In this document: positions 5,462 through 11,950 of the stretch, piece by piece | Numbering within the stretch: the first letter of the stretch is position 1 | Layout of the letters: the number at the start of each line of letters is the position of its first letter | DNA from: CAZKTF01 sp964555565 | GTDB lineage: Bacteria; Planctomycetota; JAJSAM01; JAKLKS01 | Direction of reading: 5' to 3' | DNA: 11,950 nucleotides | NCBI GenBank assembly: GCA_964555565.1 | Contig: CAZKTF010000104.1 | Coordinates: forward strand, 1-11,950 | The notes under the pieces: generated by a model | The model's database searches: none | What the model saw: the letters and a program-made list of their open reading frames with translations, nothing else | Told to the model about the DNA's origin: nothing | Translations under genes and position numbers: made by a program

Positions 5462-5877
5462 CGCTCTACGCCGAGAGCAGCGCGGTCCTGCGGTGGATCC
5501 TTGGGGAGGAGGGCGGGGACGAGGTACGCCTGCGCCTATCGGAGGCGGGCCGCGTCGCGACCTCGATCCTCACCCTCGTGGAGTGCGACCGCGCCGCGGC
5601 CCGGGGAGCCGCGCTCGGCCGCTTCACCGCGGCGGAGGAGCTCGACGTGCGGAGGCTCCTCGCGGTGGCGTCCTCGCGCTGGCAGGTCATGGAGGTGACG
5701 GAGGACGTCGCCGCCCGCGCCCGGGCGCCCTTCCCCCGCGAGCCCGTCGGGACGCTGGACGCCCTCCACCTCGCCACGATGCTCGTCTTCCGCGAGGCGC
5801 TGCCCGACCTCCGCGTGCTCACCTGCGACGAGCGCCTGCGCACGAACGCGGGGCTGCTCGGGCTCCAGACTGCCTGA
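5458..5877 (+). CDS. PIN-domain toxin ribonuclease (VapC-like)
   Basis: 139 residues, the usual size for VapC-type toxins, from a GTG start inside the antitoxin stop. PIN domains are Mg2+-dependent RNases with four acidic residues, and all four positions can be placed: L-Y-A-E-S-S-A-V-L (E6), L-V-E-C (E42), G-T-L-D-A-L-H-L-A (D101) and L-T-C-D-E-R-L (D124). The first is Glu where classical VapC proteins have Asp (Y-L-D-T-S-A); from memory Y-A-E-S-S-A occurs in other PIN toxins, so this is probably a subfamily trait and not inactivation. The likely target is a tRNA or rRNA site, which the sequence does not identify. The gene ends 6 bp from the convergent GlmS-like gene. Confidence 0.88.
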   Translation: MTLYAESSAVLRWILGEEGGDEVRLRLSEAGRVATSILTLVECDRAAARGAALGRFTAAEELDVRRLLAVASSRWQVMEVTEDVAARARAPFPREPVGTLDALHLATMLVFREALPDLRVLTCDERLRTNAGLLGLQTA

Positions 5878-5894
5878 GGGGGTTCAGGCCCCCT
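5877..5894. terminator. Short GC hairpin between convergent genes (possible terminator)
   Basis: A-GGGGG (5877-5882) can pair with CCCCC-T (5889-5894) around a 6-nt loop. The hairpin lies exactly between the toxin stop and the GlmS-like stop, which falls in its loop. The stem is short and no T-run follows on either strand, so this is a weak candidate for a bidirectional terminator. Confidence 0.25.
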
Positions 5895-8800
5895 TCGCCC
5901 GGCCCACGATCGCCTCCACGACCCGGTCCACGGGCAGCGTGAAGAGGCGCTCGGGGGGGATGGGGTCGAGCAGCGCGTCGGTCCAGGGGACGTCCGCCTC
6001 GGTCACCCCGTTGACGATCTCCTCGAGGCCGCGGACCCCGAGCACCGCGACCTTCTCCGCGACGGGCATGGCCGCCCGGAACCGCAGGTGGAGCAGCGCG
6101 AGCGCGGTCGCGTGCAGGCGCGCGTCCAGGATCGGGACGATGGCGAGGAGCCGCCCGTCCTTGGCGCCCACGCCCACGAAGAGCCGCCGGTGGCCCACCA
6201 CGCCGCGCTTGGTCCCCTTGAGCGGCGCCCCGCCCTCGGCGCGGCTCGGGAGGGACGCCGCCACGCCGCCCCGCGCCTCCACGAGAAGCCGCGCCCCCTC
6301 CCCCGGGGTCCCGTCCTCGTCGAGCCCCTCCACCCGGTAGCGCGTCCAGCCCTCCACGGCCTCCACGGCGGGGCCCAGCGCCCGGAGCGCCGCCGCCGCG
6401 CTCTCCGGCACCGCGTCGAGGTGGACCCGGGCCGCCTCCAGCGCGTCGAACAGCGGCCCCGCGGGCCGCTCGGCGGCGCGACTCGTCCCGACGGTCACGA
6501 TCTTGGCCTGGTGGCGGATCGCGTCCACGGGGCGCTCGAGCTCGCGGATCACCTCCGTGAGGGACGCCACGGTCGCCCCCCACATCCCGTCGGCCGTCAT
6601 GGCCCCCGCGCCCCCGTCCCCGAGCGCCGCCGGGGGGATCCCCGTCGCCGCGCCCTGGAGAAGGAGCGCGACCTCGGCGGCCGCCCCGGGTCCGAGCGCG
6701 CTGTCGAAGCGCCGCGCGCGCATCCGCCCCGCGGTCTCCCGCGCCGCCTCCTCCAGGGCCGAGGGCCCCCCGCGCCCCCCGCCCCCGCCGGTCATCGCGG
6801 CCGTGACCGCGGCCCGGATCCGCCCGAAGAACCGCGCCCCCTCGTCGATGGCGCGGGCCGCGTGGTACGCGAAGAGGTGCCCCGCGCAGGCGTGGGCCAG
6901 CATCGCCAGGCGCGGGGACGCCGGGGGGAGCCCCACGACCGCCGCCGCGTAGGGGTCGTAGCGGGCGTCCCCGCGGTCGGCGAAGACGATGGGCAGCCCG
7001 CGGTGCGCCTGGAAGATCGCCACGTCCTTCGCGAGGTCCCCCTGCACCCCGGGCGGGTTCCCCGCGGCCAGGACCAGGAGGAGGGCCTCGGAGGAGAGGT
7101 CGATGTGCTTCTTGTCCTCGACCGTGTCGGCGGCGATCGACTTGTAGCAGAGTTCCGAGCACTTGATCCGGACCTCCTCGGCGGCGATCCGGTTGGGCCC
7201 GCTCCCCACGACGGACCAGTGCCTCCGCGTGGGGGCGTGGGCCGCGGCCACCTCGGCGATCCGGGGACCGAGGGCGAGGACCTCCCGGAGCAGGTCCGGG
7301 AGCGTGCGCAGGTCCCGGGCCCGCGCCGCGGACTCCGCCTCGCCCAGCGTCCCGAGCACGCGGGCCAACCCGAGGGAGAGGACCGCCCCCGCGGCCACCT
7401 GGGAGTAGAAGGCCTTGGTGGAGGCGACGCTCATCTCCACGTCGCGGCCGTCGGAGGTGTGGAAGACCCCGTCCGCGCGCCGCGTGATGTCGCTGTTGCG
7501 CCGGTTCACCACGGCGATGACGGCCGCCCCCCTGCGGCGCGCGAGGTCCACGGCGCGGTTGGTGTCCGCGGTGGACCCGGACTGGGTCACCGCCACGAGC
7601 AGCGTGTCCGACATGTCCTCGCGGAGCCCGAACCCGGAGAGCTCGGTCGCCCGGGCGGCCTCCACGGCGATCGGGGCGCCGGCCAGGTCCTCCCGGAGGA
7701 TGGCGGCGACCGCCGCGGCGGCCACGGCCGCGGTCCCCTGCCCGACGCAGGCGATCCTCCGGATCCGGCCCTCGCGCAGGCGCTTCTCCAGCGCCTCGGG
7801 GAGGATCTCGCGCCCGAGGTTCATCCGGAGCCGGCGGCCCCCCGGCCCCTCCAGGGCGAACTTCCCGCGGAGCGTCTTCGCCACCGAGAGCGGGGCCTGC
7901 TCGATCTCCTTGCGGAAGTAGTGGGGGAACGCCCCGCGGTCCACGTCCCTCGTGGTGATCTCGGCCGTGCGGACCGTCGCGGCCGCGTCCAGGGGCTCCC
8001 CGTCGAACCCGATCAGCTCGGGCGGGCCCGCCCCCGCCTCCGCGTCGAGCACCGCGATGGTCCCGCACGTGGCCCGGTCCCCCGCCACCCGCTCCCGCTC
8101 CCCCTCGAGCACCGCGTGGCGCGAGGTCTCGTGCACGAGGCCGTAGACCTCCGAGCCCACGATGAAGCCGTCCGGGGCGAGCCCCACGTGGAGCGCCTGG
8201 CCGCTCCCGCGCAGCGAGAGGTAGACCCGGCCCGGCTCCAGGTCGCAGACCATGGCCACGGCGGCCGATCCCTCGAGCGACGCCACGGCGCGCCGGAAGG
8301 CCTCGCGGAGCGGGAGGCCCGCGCGCAGCCCGCGGTCCACCTCCAGGGCGATGACCTTCGTGTCGGTCGTGACCCGCGGCGCCCCGCGCCGCCCGGTCTC
8401 CTCCGCGTAGGCCGCGTGGAGGTCCAGGTGGTTGTCCACGTCCCCGTTGAGCGCGACGAAGACCCGCCCGCGCGCGCGCCCGTAGGCCGGGTGCGGCCTG
8501 TCCCCGGGGGGGAGGGACTCCTGCTCGGCCCCGCCGCCGACGGGGACCGTGGCGTTGTCCACGGGGTGGGCGTTGGCCTCGTGGATGATCCCGTTGCTCG
8601 CCCAGCGCGTGTGGCCGAGGACGACGACGCGCGCCTCGGGCGCCGCGAGCGCGGCGTGCAGGAGCCGGTCCCCGCGGATCCGCTCCCGGAGCGCGGCGAC
8701 GTTGTCGCCGAGGCGCCCCACCTCGGCCGCCACCTTGCGCACGAAGCCCACGGCCAGGGGCTTCGCCGGGTCGCCGGTCTCCGCGACCGTGACCGCCCCG

Positions 8801-9606
8801 TCGAGGAGCTCCCGGGACGCGGCGCGGGCCCGGAGGTCCTCCCCGAGGCCCTCCCGCGCCGCCGCGCGGGCGAAGGCCTCGTAGCGGTCCCCCGACGGGA
8901 AGGAGACGAGCACCAGGAGCCCGGCGGAGTCGCGCCCGCGGACCTCGATCCGGTCGATCGCGTCGAGGGTGGAGTCGATCTTCCGCATCTCGCGGAGCAG
9001 CCGCGGGGAGGCCCCGGGCCCCGCCAGGTCCCGTGACCGGGCGAGTCCCCCCAGGAACTCGCGCTCCAGGCACCAGGCCGCGTCGCGCAGCACGAGGAGC
9101 CGCGCCGCCACGGCCTCCTGCGCGGCGCTCGGCAGCCGCGCCGCGGCCTCCTCCAGCGCCGCCTCCTCCGCGTCGCAGAACCGCCGCACCCGCTCCCCGA
9201 CCTCGGCGGCGGCGCGCTCCACGGCCTCGAGGTCCTTCCCGAGCCCGAGCGTCCCGGGACGCCGGAGTTCCCGGGCGGCCGCGAGGAGGGCCTCCGCGGC
9301 CCCGGGCCCGCCCGCGTAGGCCTCCAGCCCCTCGCCGGCGGGGCCGAGGGAGGAGACCCCCGCGGCGAGGACCGCCTCCCCCGCCCGCCGGAGGTCCGCC
9401 GGGACCGGGGGCCGGAACGGCTCCGGCCGGGCCACCTCCACGATCCCGGCGAGACCGCAGCGGAGCACCGCCCGCCGCAGCGGGAAGAGGACGAGGGTCC
9501 CCGGCGGGACCCGCGAGGGGTCCGCGCCGAGGGCCACGCCGGGGACGCGCCGGAGCGCGAGGGCGGCGAGGAGGGCGGCGGCCGCGGCGAGGGCGAGGGG
9601 GAGCAT
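5884..9606 (-). CDS. Giant GlmS-like glutamine amidotransferase/SIS sugar isomerase with N-terminal membrane helix
   Basis: 1240 residues, about twice the size of glucosamine-6-phosphate synthase (about 610). GlmS makes glucosamine-6-phosphate from fructose-6-phosphate and glutamine. Order: hydrophobic helix (2-18) followed by R-R, suggesting the catalytic part stays cytoplasmic; C-G-L-A-G-I-V (50-56), the GlmS N-terminal Cys motif; a helical insertion (about 62-210); R-G-R-D-S-A-G (223-229); L-G-H-T-R-W-A (330-336); A-L-N-G-D (385-390) and T-D-T-K-V-I-A (414-420). SIS1 spans about 600-765 (T-Q-S-G-S-T-A-D-T, 674-682; S-V-A-S-T-K-A-F, 726-733). SIS2 spans about 790-915 with K815, E818 and H834 spaced exactly like E. 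coli K485, E488 and H504. R-P-V-D-A-I-R-H-Q-A-K-I-V-T-V (1025-1039) matches the GlmS C-terminal lid, K1035 corresponding to K603. Residues 1043-1240 are unrecognised. The gene starts 10 bp after the DUF1080-like gene. Confidence 0.85.
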   Translation of the reverse strand: MLPLALAAAAALLAALALRRVPGVALGADPSRVPPGTLVLFPLRRAVLRCGLAGIVEVARPEPFRPPVPADLRRAGEAVLAAGVSSLGPAGEGLEAYAGGPGAAEALLAAARELRRPGTLGLGKDLEAVERAAAEVGERVRRFCDAEEAALEEAAARLPSAAQEAVAARLLVLRDAAWCLEREFLGGLARSRDLAGPGASPRLLREMRKIDSTLDAIDRIEVRGRDSAGLLVLVSFPSGDRYEAFARAAAREGLGEDLRARAASRELLDGAVTVAETGDPAKPLAVGFVRKVAAEVGRLGDNVAALRERIRGDRLLHAALAAPEARVVVLGHTRWASNGIIHEANAHPVDNATVPVGGGAEQESLPPGDRPHPAYGRARGRVFVALNGDVDNHLDLHAAYAEETGRRGAPRVTTDTKVIALEVDRGLRAGLPLREAFRRAVASLEGSAAVAMVCDLEPGRVYLSLRGSGQALHVGLAPDGFIVGSEVYGLVHETSRHAVLEGERERVAGDRATCGTIAVLDAEAGAGPPELIGFDGEPLDAAATVRTAEITTRDVDRGAFPHYFRKEIEQAPLSVAKTLRGKFALEGPGGRRLRMNLGREILPEALEKRLREGRIRRIACVGQGTAAVAAAAVAAILREDLAGAPIAVEAARATELSGFGLREDMSDTLLVAVTQSGSTADTNRAVDLARRRGAAVIAVVNRRNSDITRRADGVFHTSDGRDVEMSVASTKAFYSQVAAGAVLSLGLARVLGTLGEAESAARARDLRTLPDLLREVLALGPRIAEVAAAHAPTRRHWSVVGSGPNRIAAEEVRIKCSELCYKSIAADTVEDKKHIDLSSEALLLVLAAGNPPGVQGDLAKDVAIFQAHRGLPIVFADRGDARYDPYAAAVVGLPPASPRLAMLAHACAGHLFAYHAARAIDEGARFFGRIRAAVTAAMTGGGGGRGGPSALEEAARETAGRMRARRFDSALGPGAAAEVALLLQGAATGIPPAALGDGGAGAMTADGMWGATVASLTEVIRELERPVDAIRHQAKIVTVGTSRAAERPAGPLFDALEAARVHLDAVPESAAAALRALGPAVEAVEGWTRYRVEGLDEDGTPGEGARLLVEARGGVAASLPSRAEGGAPLKGTKRGVVGHRRLFVGVGAKDGRLLAIVPILDARLHATALALLHLRFRAAMPVAEKVAVLGVRGLEEIVNGVTEADVPWTDALLDPIPPERLFTLPVDRVVEAIVGRAKGA

Positions 9607-9616
9607 GGAGTGCGCC

Positions 9617-11137
9617 CTACTTCTTCGTCTCCAGCTTCAGGTCCTTGACCCGCGCGGCGCCCCCCGCGCCGAGGCGCAGCGCCGGGGGACCCACCGCGTC
9701 GTCGAGGTCGAGGGTGCTGTGCCTGCGCCCCCCCACGGTCACCGTGGCATCGAGGAGGTCCACCACGAGGCTCACGTCGGTCCACTCCCCCGTCGCGAAC
9801 AGGTCGTCGGCGAGGGGGATGCCGGTCGCCCGCGTCGCGCCGCGCTGGGCGCGCGGCACGAGGCTCAGGCCCCGGGCGCCGCGGGCCACGCGGAAGCTGA
9901 GCGTGTAGGACTGCACCTGCGCGCCCTCCGCCGCGAGCGCCGCGGGGGTCGTCCCGGCGTTCTCCGCCTTCCAGGCCCCCCCTCCCTCCTCCTGGGTGAA
10001 CACCCCGTCGGGCTCCGGCTTCCAGGCGCGGACCCCCTCGTCCGCCTTCTTCCCCTTCCCGGCAGCGGGGCCCGGTGCGGGCGGAGACCCCGCCCCGCCG
10101 CCGAGGTCCTTCAGGCGGATGTCGCGCAGGCGGAACTTCTTCCCCTGCGCCAGGATGAACGCGATGGGCGTGGGGTCGAACTTCCCGGCGATCTCCTCGA
10201 AGATCTTCTTCCCGTTCAGGGTGACCCGGAACCGCCCGTCCGCCACCCGGACCTCGACGTCGCTCACGTCCTGCGGGTCGAGGTAGTCGGTGAGGTCCAC
10301 CTGCTTGCTCGCGAGGATCGAGATGTTCCCGCCCGCCCCGGGGACCTCGACGGCCCGCAGGATGAGCCCCGTGGTGCCCCAGAGGACGCGGAACCGGAGC
10401 TCGTAGGCGGCCCACCGGCCTCCGCGCCAGGAGAGGAGGGCCGCCTCCTTCGTCCGCACCTCGCCGCACAGCAGGCCGTCCTTCACCTCGAAGCAGGAGG
10501 CGGCGTCGCCGTGGGCGGCCCACTGGCCGAGCCAGGCCCCGTCGAACAGCAGCGAGAACCCCTCCTCGGCGACCGGGGCGTCGTTGCGGTAGCGCCGGAG
10601 GATCCGGATCTGGCAGAACCCGCCCGTGGCCCCCGAGGGCGCCTCGAAGCCCGGCCTGAGGCGCACCCCCGCCGGGACGGGGGCGCTGGCCAGCTCCTCG
10701 TCCCCGGCGAACAGGGTGGCCTTGCCCCCCGCCACCGCGAGCCGGAGGTCGTTCCACTTCTCCTTCGTGGTCGCGGCCGGGGGGAGGTCGAGCGCGACCG
10801 GGTCCGCGGGGGGCGGGGGGACCACGAGGACCTTCACGCGGTTGGTGAACTTCTTCGCGCGGAAGGTCATCTCGAACTCGTGCCAGGCGTGCTCCCGGTA
10901 GACCATGCGCGGCGGCGGCTTCCCCGTCTGTCCCCGCACCTGGACCGAGGCCTCCTCCGCGGCCCAGACGAAGGACTTGGCCGGCCCCTGGAGATCCCAC
11001 TGCACCAGCTCCGGCCGGGCGAGCGCGTTCACGTTGAGGACGTTGGGGTCCTCGGCCTCCTCGGCCCCCGCCCGGGGCGCGCCCGCCAGCGCCGCCGTCC
11101 CGGCCATCAGCCACGCCGCCGCCGCGCGTCCCCTCAT
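9617..11137 (-). CDS. Secreted protein with three concanavalin-like/DUF1080-type modules
   Basis: 506 residues from the ATG at 11137, which overlaps the upstream reductase stop (ATGA) and has GGGAGG 7 nt before it. A start at 11176 would place 13 unrelated residues ahead of the signal peptide. Signal peptide about 1-25 (M-R-G-R, hydrophobic core, A-G-A). Three beta-rich modules follow: about 38-185, 193-345 and 375-505. Each closes on a short strand of the type I-R-I-L-R or I-R-L-K-D-L. Module 2 is the clearest: G-F-S-L-L-F-D-G-A-W-L-G-Q-W at its start, F-E-V-K-D-G-L-L, and Y-E-L-R-F-R, the pattern of DUF1080 (3-keto-disaccharide hydrolase-like, concanavalin fold). Modules 2 and 3 are joined by a Gly/Pro/Lys linker (346-367). 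It probably binds or cleaves carbohydrate outside the cytoplasmic membrane. I cannot name a substrate or catalytic residues. Confidence 0.72.
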   Translation of the reverse strand: MRGRAAAAWLMAGTAALAGAPRAGAEEAEDPNVLNVNALARPELVQWDLQGPAKSFVWAAEEASVQVRGQTGKPPPRMVYREHAWHEFEMTFRAKKFTNRVKVLVVPPPPADPVALDLPPAATTKEKWNDLRLAVAGGKATLFAGDEELASAPVPAGVRLRPGFEAPSGATGGFCQIRILRRYRNDAPVAEEGFSLLFDGAWLGQWAAHGDAASCFEVKDGLLCGEVRTKEAALLSWRGGRWAAYELRFRVLWGTTGLILRAVEVPGAGGNISILASKQVDLTDYLDPQDVSDVEVRVADGRFRVTLNGKKIFEEIAGKFDPTPIAFILAQGKKFRLRDIRLKDLGGGAGSPPAPGPAAGKGKKADEGVRAWKPEPDGVFTQEEGGGAWKAENAGTTPAALAAEGAQVQSYTLSFRVARGARGLSLVPRAQRGATRATGIPLADDLFATGEWTDVSLVVDLLDATVTVGGRRHSTLDLDDAVGPPALRLGAGGAARVKDLKLETKK

Positions 11138-11950
11138 CGCTTCGCCTCCCGGCGCGCCGGGCGGGTCGCCGGGCACGCCTCGCCCTTCCTCTCCGCCCAG
11201 CGGGCCCGGAAGTGGCGCACCAGCTCGAGCGCCGCGTCCGCGTCGGTGAAGGGCGGGACGACGTAGGCCCCGGGCGCGCCGCAGGACAGCGCCACGTCCA
11301 GGACCTCCTTCGCGATCGCGATCCCCTCCTCCCGCGCCTCCTCCTTGTCCGTCCGGGACCGCATCCGCTCCAGGACCATGTCCGGGACCGTGACGCCGGG
11401 CACCTCGTTGGCGAGGAACTCCGCGTTGCGCAGCGAGCGGAGCGGCATGACGCCCACGAGGACCGGGATCCCGAGCGGGGCGACGGCCTCGTACATCGCC
11501 CGGACCTTGTCCGGGTCGAAGACGATCTGGGAGAGGGCGAAGTGGGCCCCGGCCTCGATCTTCTCCCCGAGGCGGCGCACCTGCGTGTCCAGCCTCTTCA
11601 CGTTCGGGTTGAAGGCCACCCCCACCGTGAACCCCGCGGGACGCCCGATCGGGGCCCCCGTGGGGAGCTCCCCGCGGTTCAGGGCCGCGAGGACCCCCAC
11701 GAGGCCGATGGAGTTCACGTCGAAGACGCTCTTCGCCCCCATCGTGTCGCCGCTCCCCGCCGGGTCACCCGTGATGGCGAGGACGTTGCGGATCCCCAGG
11801 GCCGAGGCGCCCATGAGGTCGGACTGGAGGCCGATGAGGTTGCGGTCCCGGCAGGTGAAGTGGACGAGGGGCTCCATGCCGGCCTCGTGCTTCACGAGGT
11901 AGGCCATGGCCACGTTGCCCATGCGGACCGTGGCGAGCGGGTTCTCCGCC
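11134..11950 (-). CDS. metF: Methylenetetrahydrofolate reductase (YitJ-type), C-terminal part; 5' end outside window
   Basis: The frame is open to the window edge and reads A-E-N-P-L-A-T-V-R before the first Met at 11922, so that Met is internal. The enzyme reduces 5,10-methylene-tetrahydrofolate to 5-methyl-tetrahydrofolate with an FAD-bound TIM barrel, for methionine synthesis or one-carbon metabolism. Seen in order: H-F-T-C-R-D-R-N, L-A-I-T-G-D-P-A (flavin/folate region), F-T-V-G-V-A-F-N-P-N, K-I-E-A-G-A-H-F-A-L-S-Q-I-V-F-D, G-I-P-V-L-V-G-V-M-P-L, and N-E-V-P-G-V-T-V-P. The A-E-N-P-L-A and L-I-G-L-Q-S-D-L-M-G wording is that of YitJ-like proteins, where an N-terminal homocysteine S-methyltransferase is often fused; whether that half exists here lies beyond the window. 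The last 20 or so residues are a basic tail. The stop overlaps the ATG of the next gene (ATGA). Confidence 0.92.
   Translation of the reverse strand, partial: AENPLATVRMGNVAMAYLVKHEAGMEPLVHFTCRDRNLIGLQSDLMGASALGIRNVLAITGDPAGSGDTMGAKSVFDVNSIGLVGVLAALNRGELPTGAPIGRPAGFTVGVAFNPNVKRLDTQVRRLGEKIEAGAHFALSQIVFDPDKVRAMYEAVAPLGIPVLVGVMPLRSLRNAEFLANEVPGVTVPDMVLERMRSRTDKEEAREEGIAIAKEVLDVALSCGAPGAYVVPPFTDADAALELVRHFRARWAERKGEACPATRPARREAKR
11145..11150 (-). promoter_or_regulatory. Shine-Dalgarno site setting the start of the DUF1080-like gene
   Basis: GGGAGG on the minus strand lies 7 nt before the ATG at 11137, inside the last codons of the methylenetetrahydrofolate reductase gene. It favours this ATG over the longer frame beginning at 11176 and implies translational coupling. 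Confidence 0.7.

Noticed and set aside
6088..9036. 982-residue plus-strand open frame opposite the GlmS-like gene
   Set aside because: Rich in Arg, Gly, Pro and His with no domain motif; it is the antisense shadow of a gene with strong family motifs, made possible by very high GC.
5819..9073. 1084-residue minus-strand frame overlapping the GlmS-like gene
   Set aside because: Arg/Gly/Pro-rich frame-shifted reading of the same DNA; no family motif, whereas the 5884-9606 frame has many.
8013..11114. 1033-residue minus-strand frame spanning two genes
   Set aside because: Low-complexity Arg/Ser/Pro composition, and it crosses a real gene boundary; a shadow frame.
11138..11176. Longer DUF1080-like protein starting at 11176
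   Set aside because: It adds 13 Pro/Gly-rich residues before a clear signal peptide, while 11137 has a Shine-Dalgarno and an ATGA overlap.
9605..11266. 553-residue plus-strand frame opposite the DUF1080-like gene
   Set aside because: Arg/His/Pro-rich with no motif; antisense shadow.
11920..11922. ATG at 11922 as the start of the reductase
   Set aside because: The frame continues upstream with A-E-N-P-L-A, a conserved family segment, so this Met is internal.

Overview
This window is very GC-rich (my estimate is above 70%), tightly packed bacterial DNA, with strong G/C bias at third codon positions and long open shadow frames opposite every real gene. Secreted low-homology proteins, a DUF1080/concanavalin-like repeat protein, a CAP-domain protein and a multi-domain GlmS relative would fit a Planctomycetota-type or other environmental high-GC lineage (Myxococcota and Acidobacteriota are alternatives). 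That placement is inference from gene content; there is no rRNA or other phylogenetic marker here.

Left part, 1-3283. The window opens in the last codons of a class III adenylate/guanylate cyclase (+). A short, apparently broken GT39-type glycosyltransferase N-terminus (-) lies antisense over the same bases. Divergent from it, 32 bp away, is a secreted protein with an Ig-like N-terminus, a CAP/SCP domain and a helical-repeat C-terminus. A Rieske ferredoxin and a class I SAM O-methyltransferase follow, coupled by a 4-nt overlap. A 166-bp palindromic repeat element then fills the gap between convergent genes and reaches the stop codons on both sides.

Middle part, 3280-5877. A parvulin-type peptidyl-prolyl isomerase lipoprotein (-) is divergent from a ThiI tRNA sulfurtransferase (+) without a rhodanese domain. 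Next is a Phd/YefM-type antitoxin with a PIN-domain (VapC-like) toxin, overlapping by 4 nt. This toxin-antitoxin pair has the clearest promoter in the window: TTGACA and CACAAT 17 nt apart, a perfect 8+4+8 inverted repeat between them, and a predicted transcription start on the ATG, so the mRNA is probably leaderless.

Right part, 5884-11950 (-). A compact three-gene unit is transcribed leftwards: a YitJ-type methylenetetrahydrofolate reductase (5' end outside the window), then a secreted protein with three concanavalin-like/DUF1080 modules (ATGA overlap), then after 10 bp a 1240-residue GlmS-like protein. This last protein keeps the complete set of GlmS isomerase residues with exact spacing. 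Its glutaminase Cys, however, lies at residue 50 behind a hydrophobic N-terminal helix, and it carries a ~150-residue insertion and a ~200-residue C-terminal extension. It is the most unusual protein in the window. I see no CRISPR array, tRNA, rRNA or insertion sequence, and no gene-free stretch longer than 300 bases.
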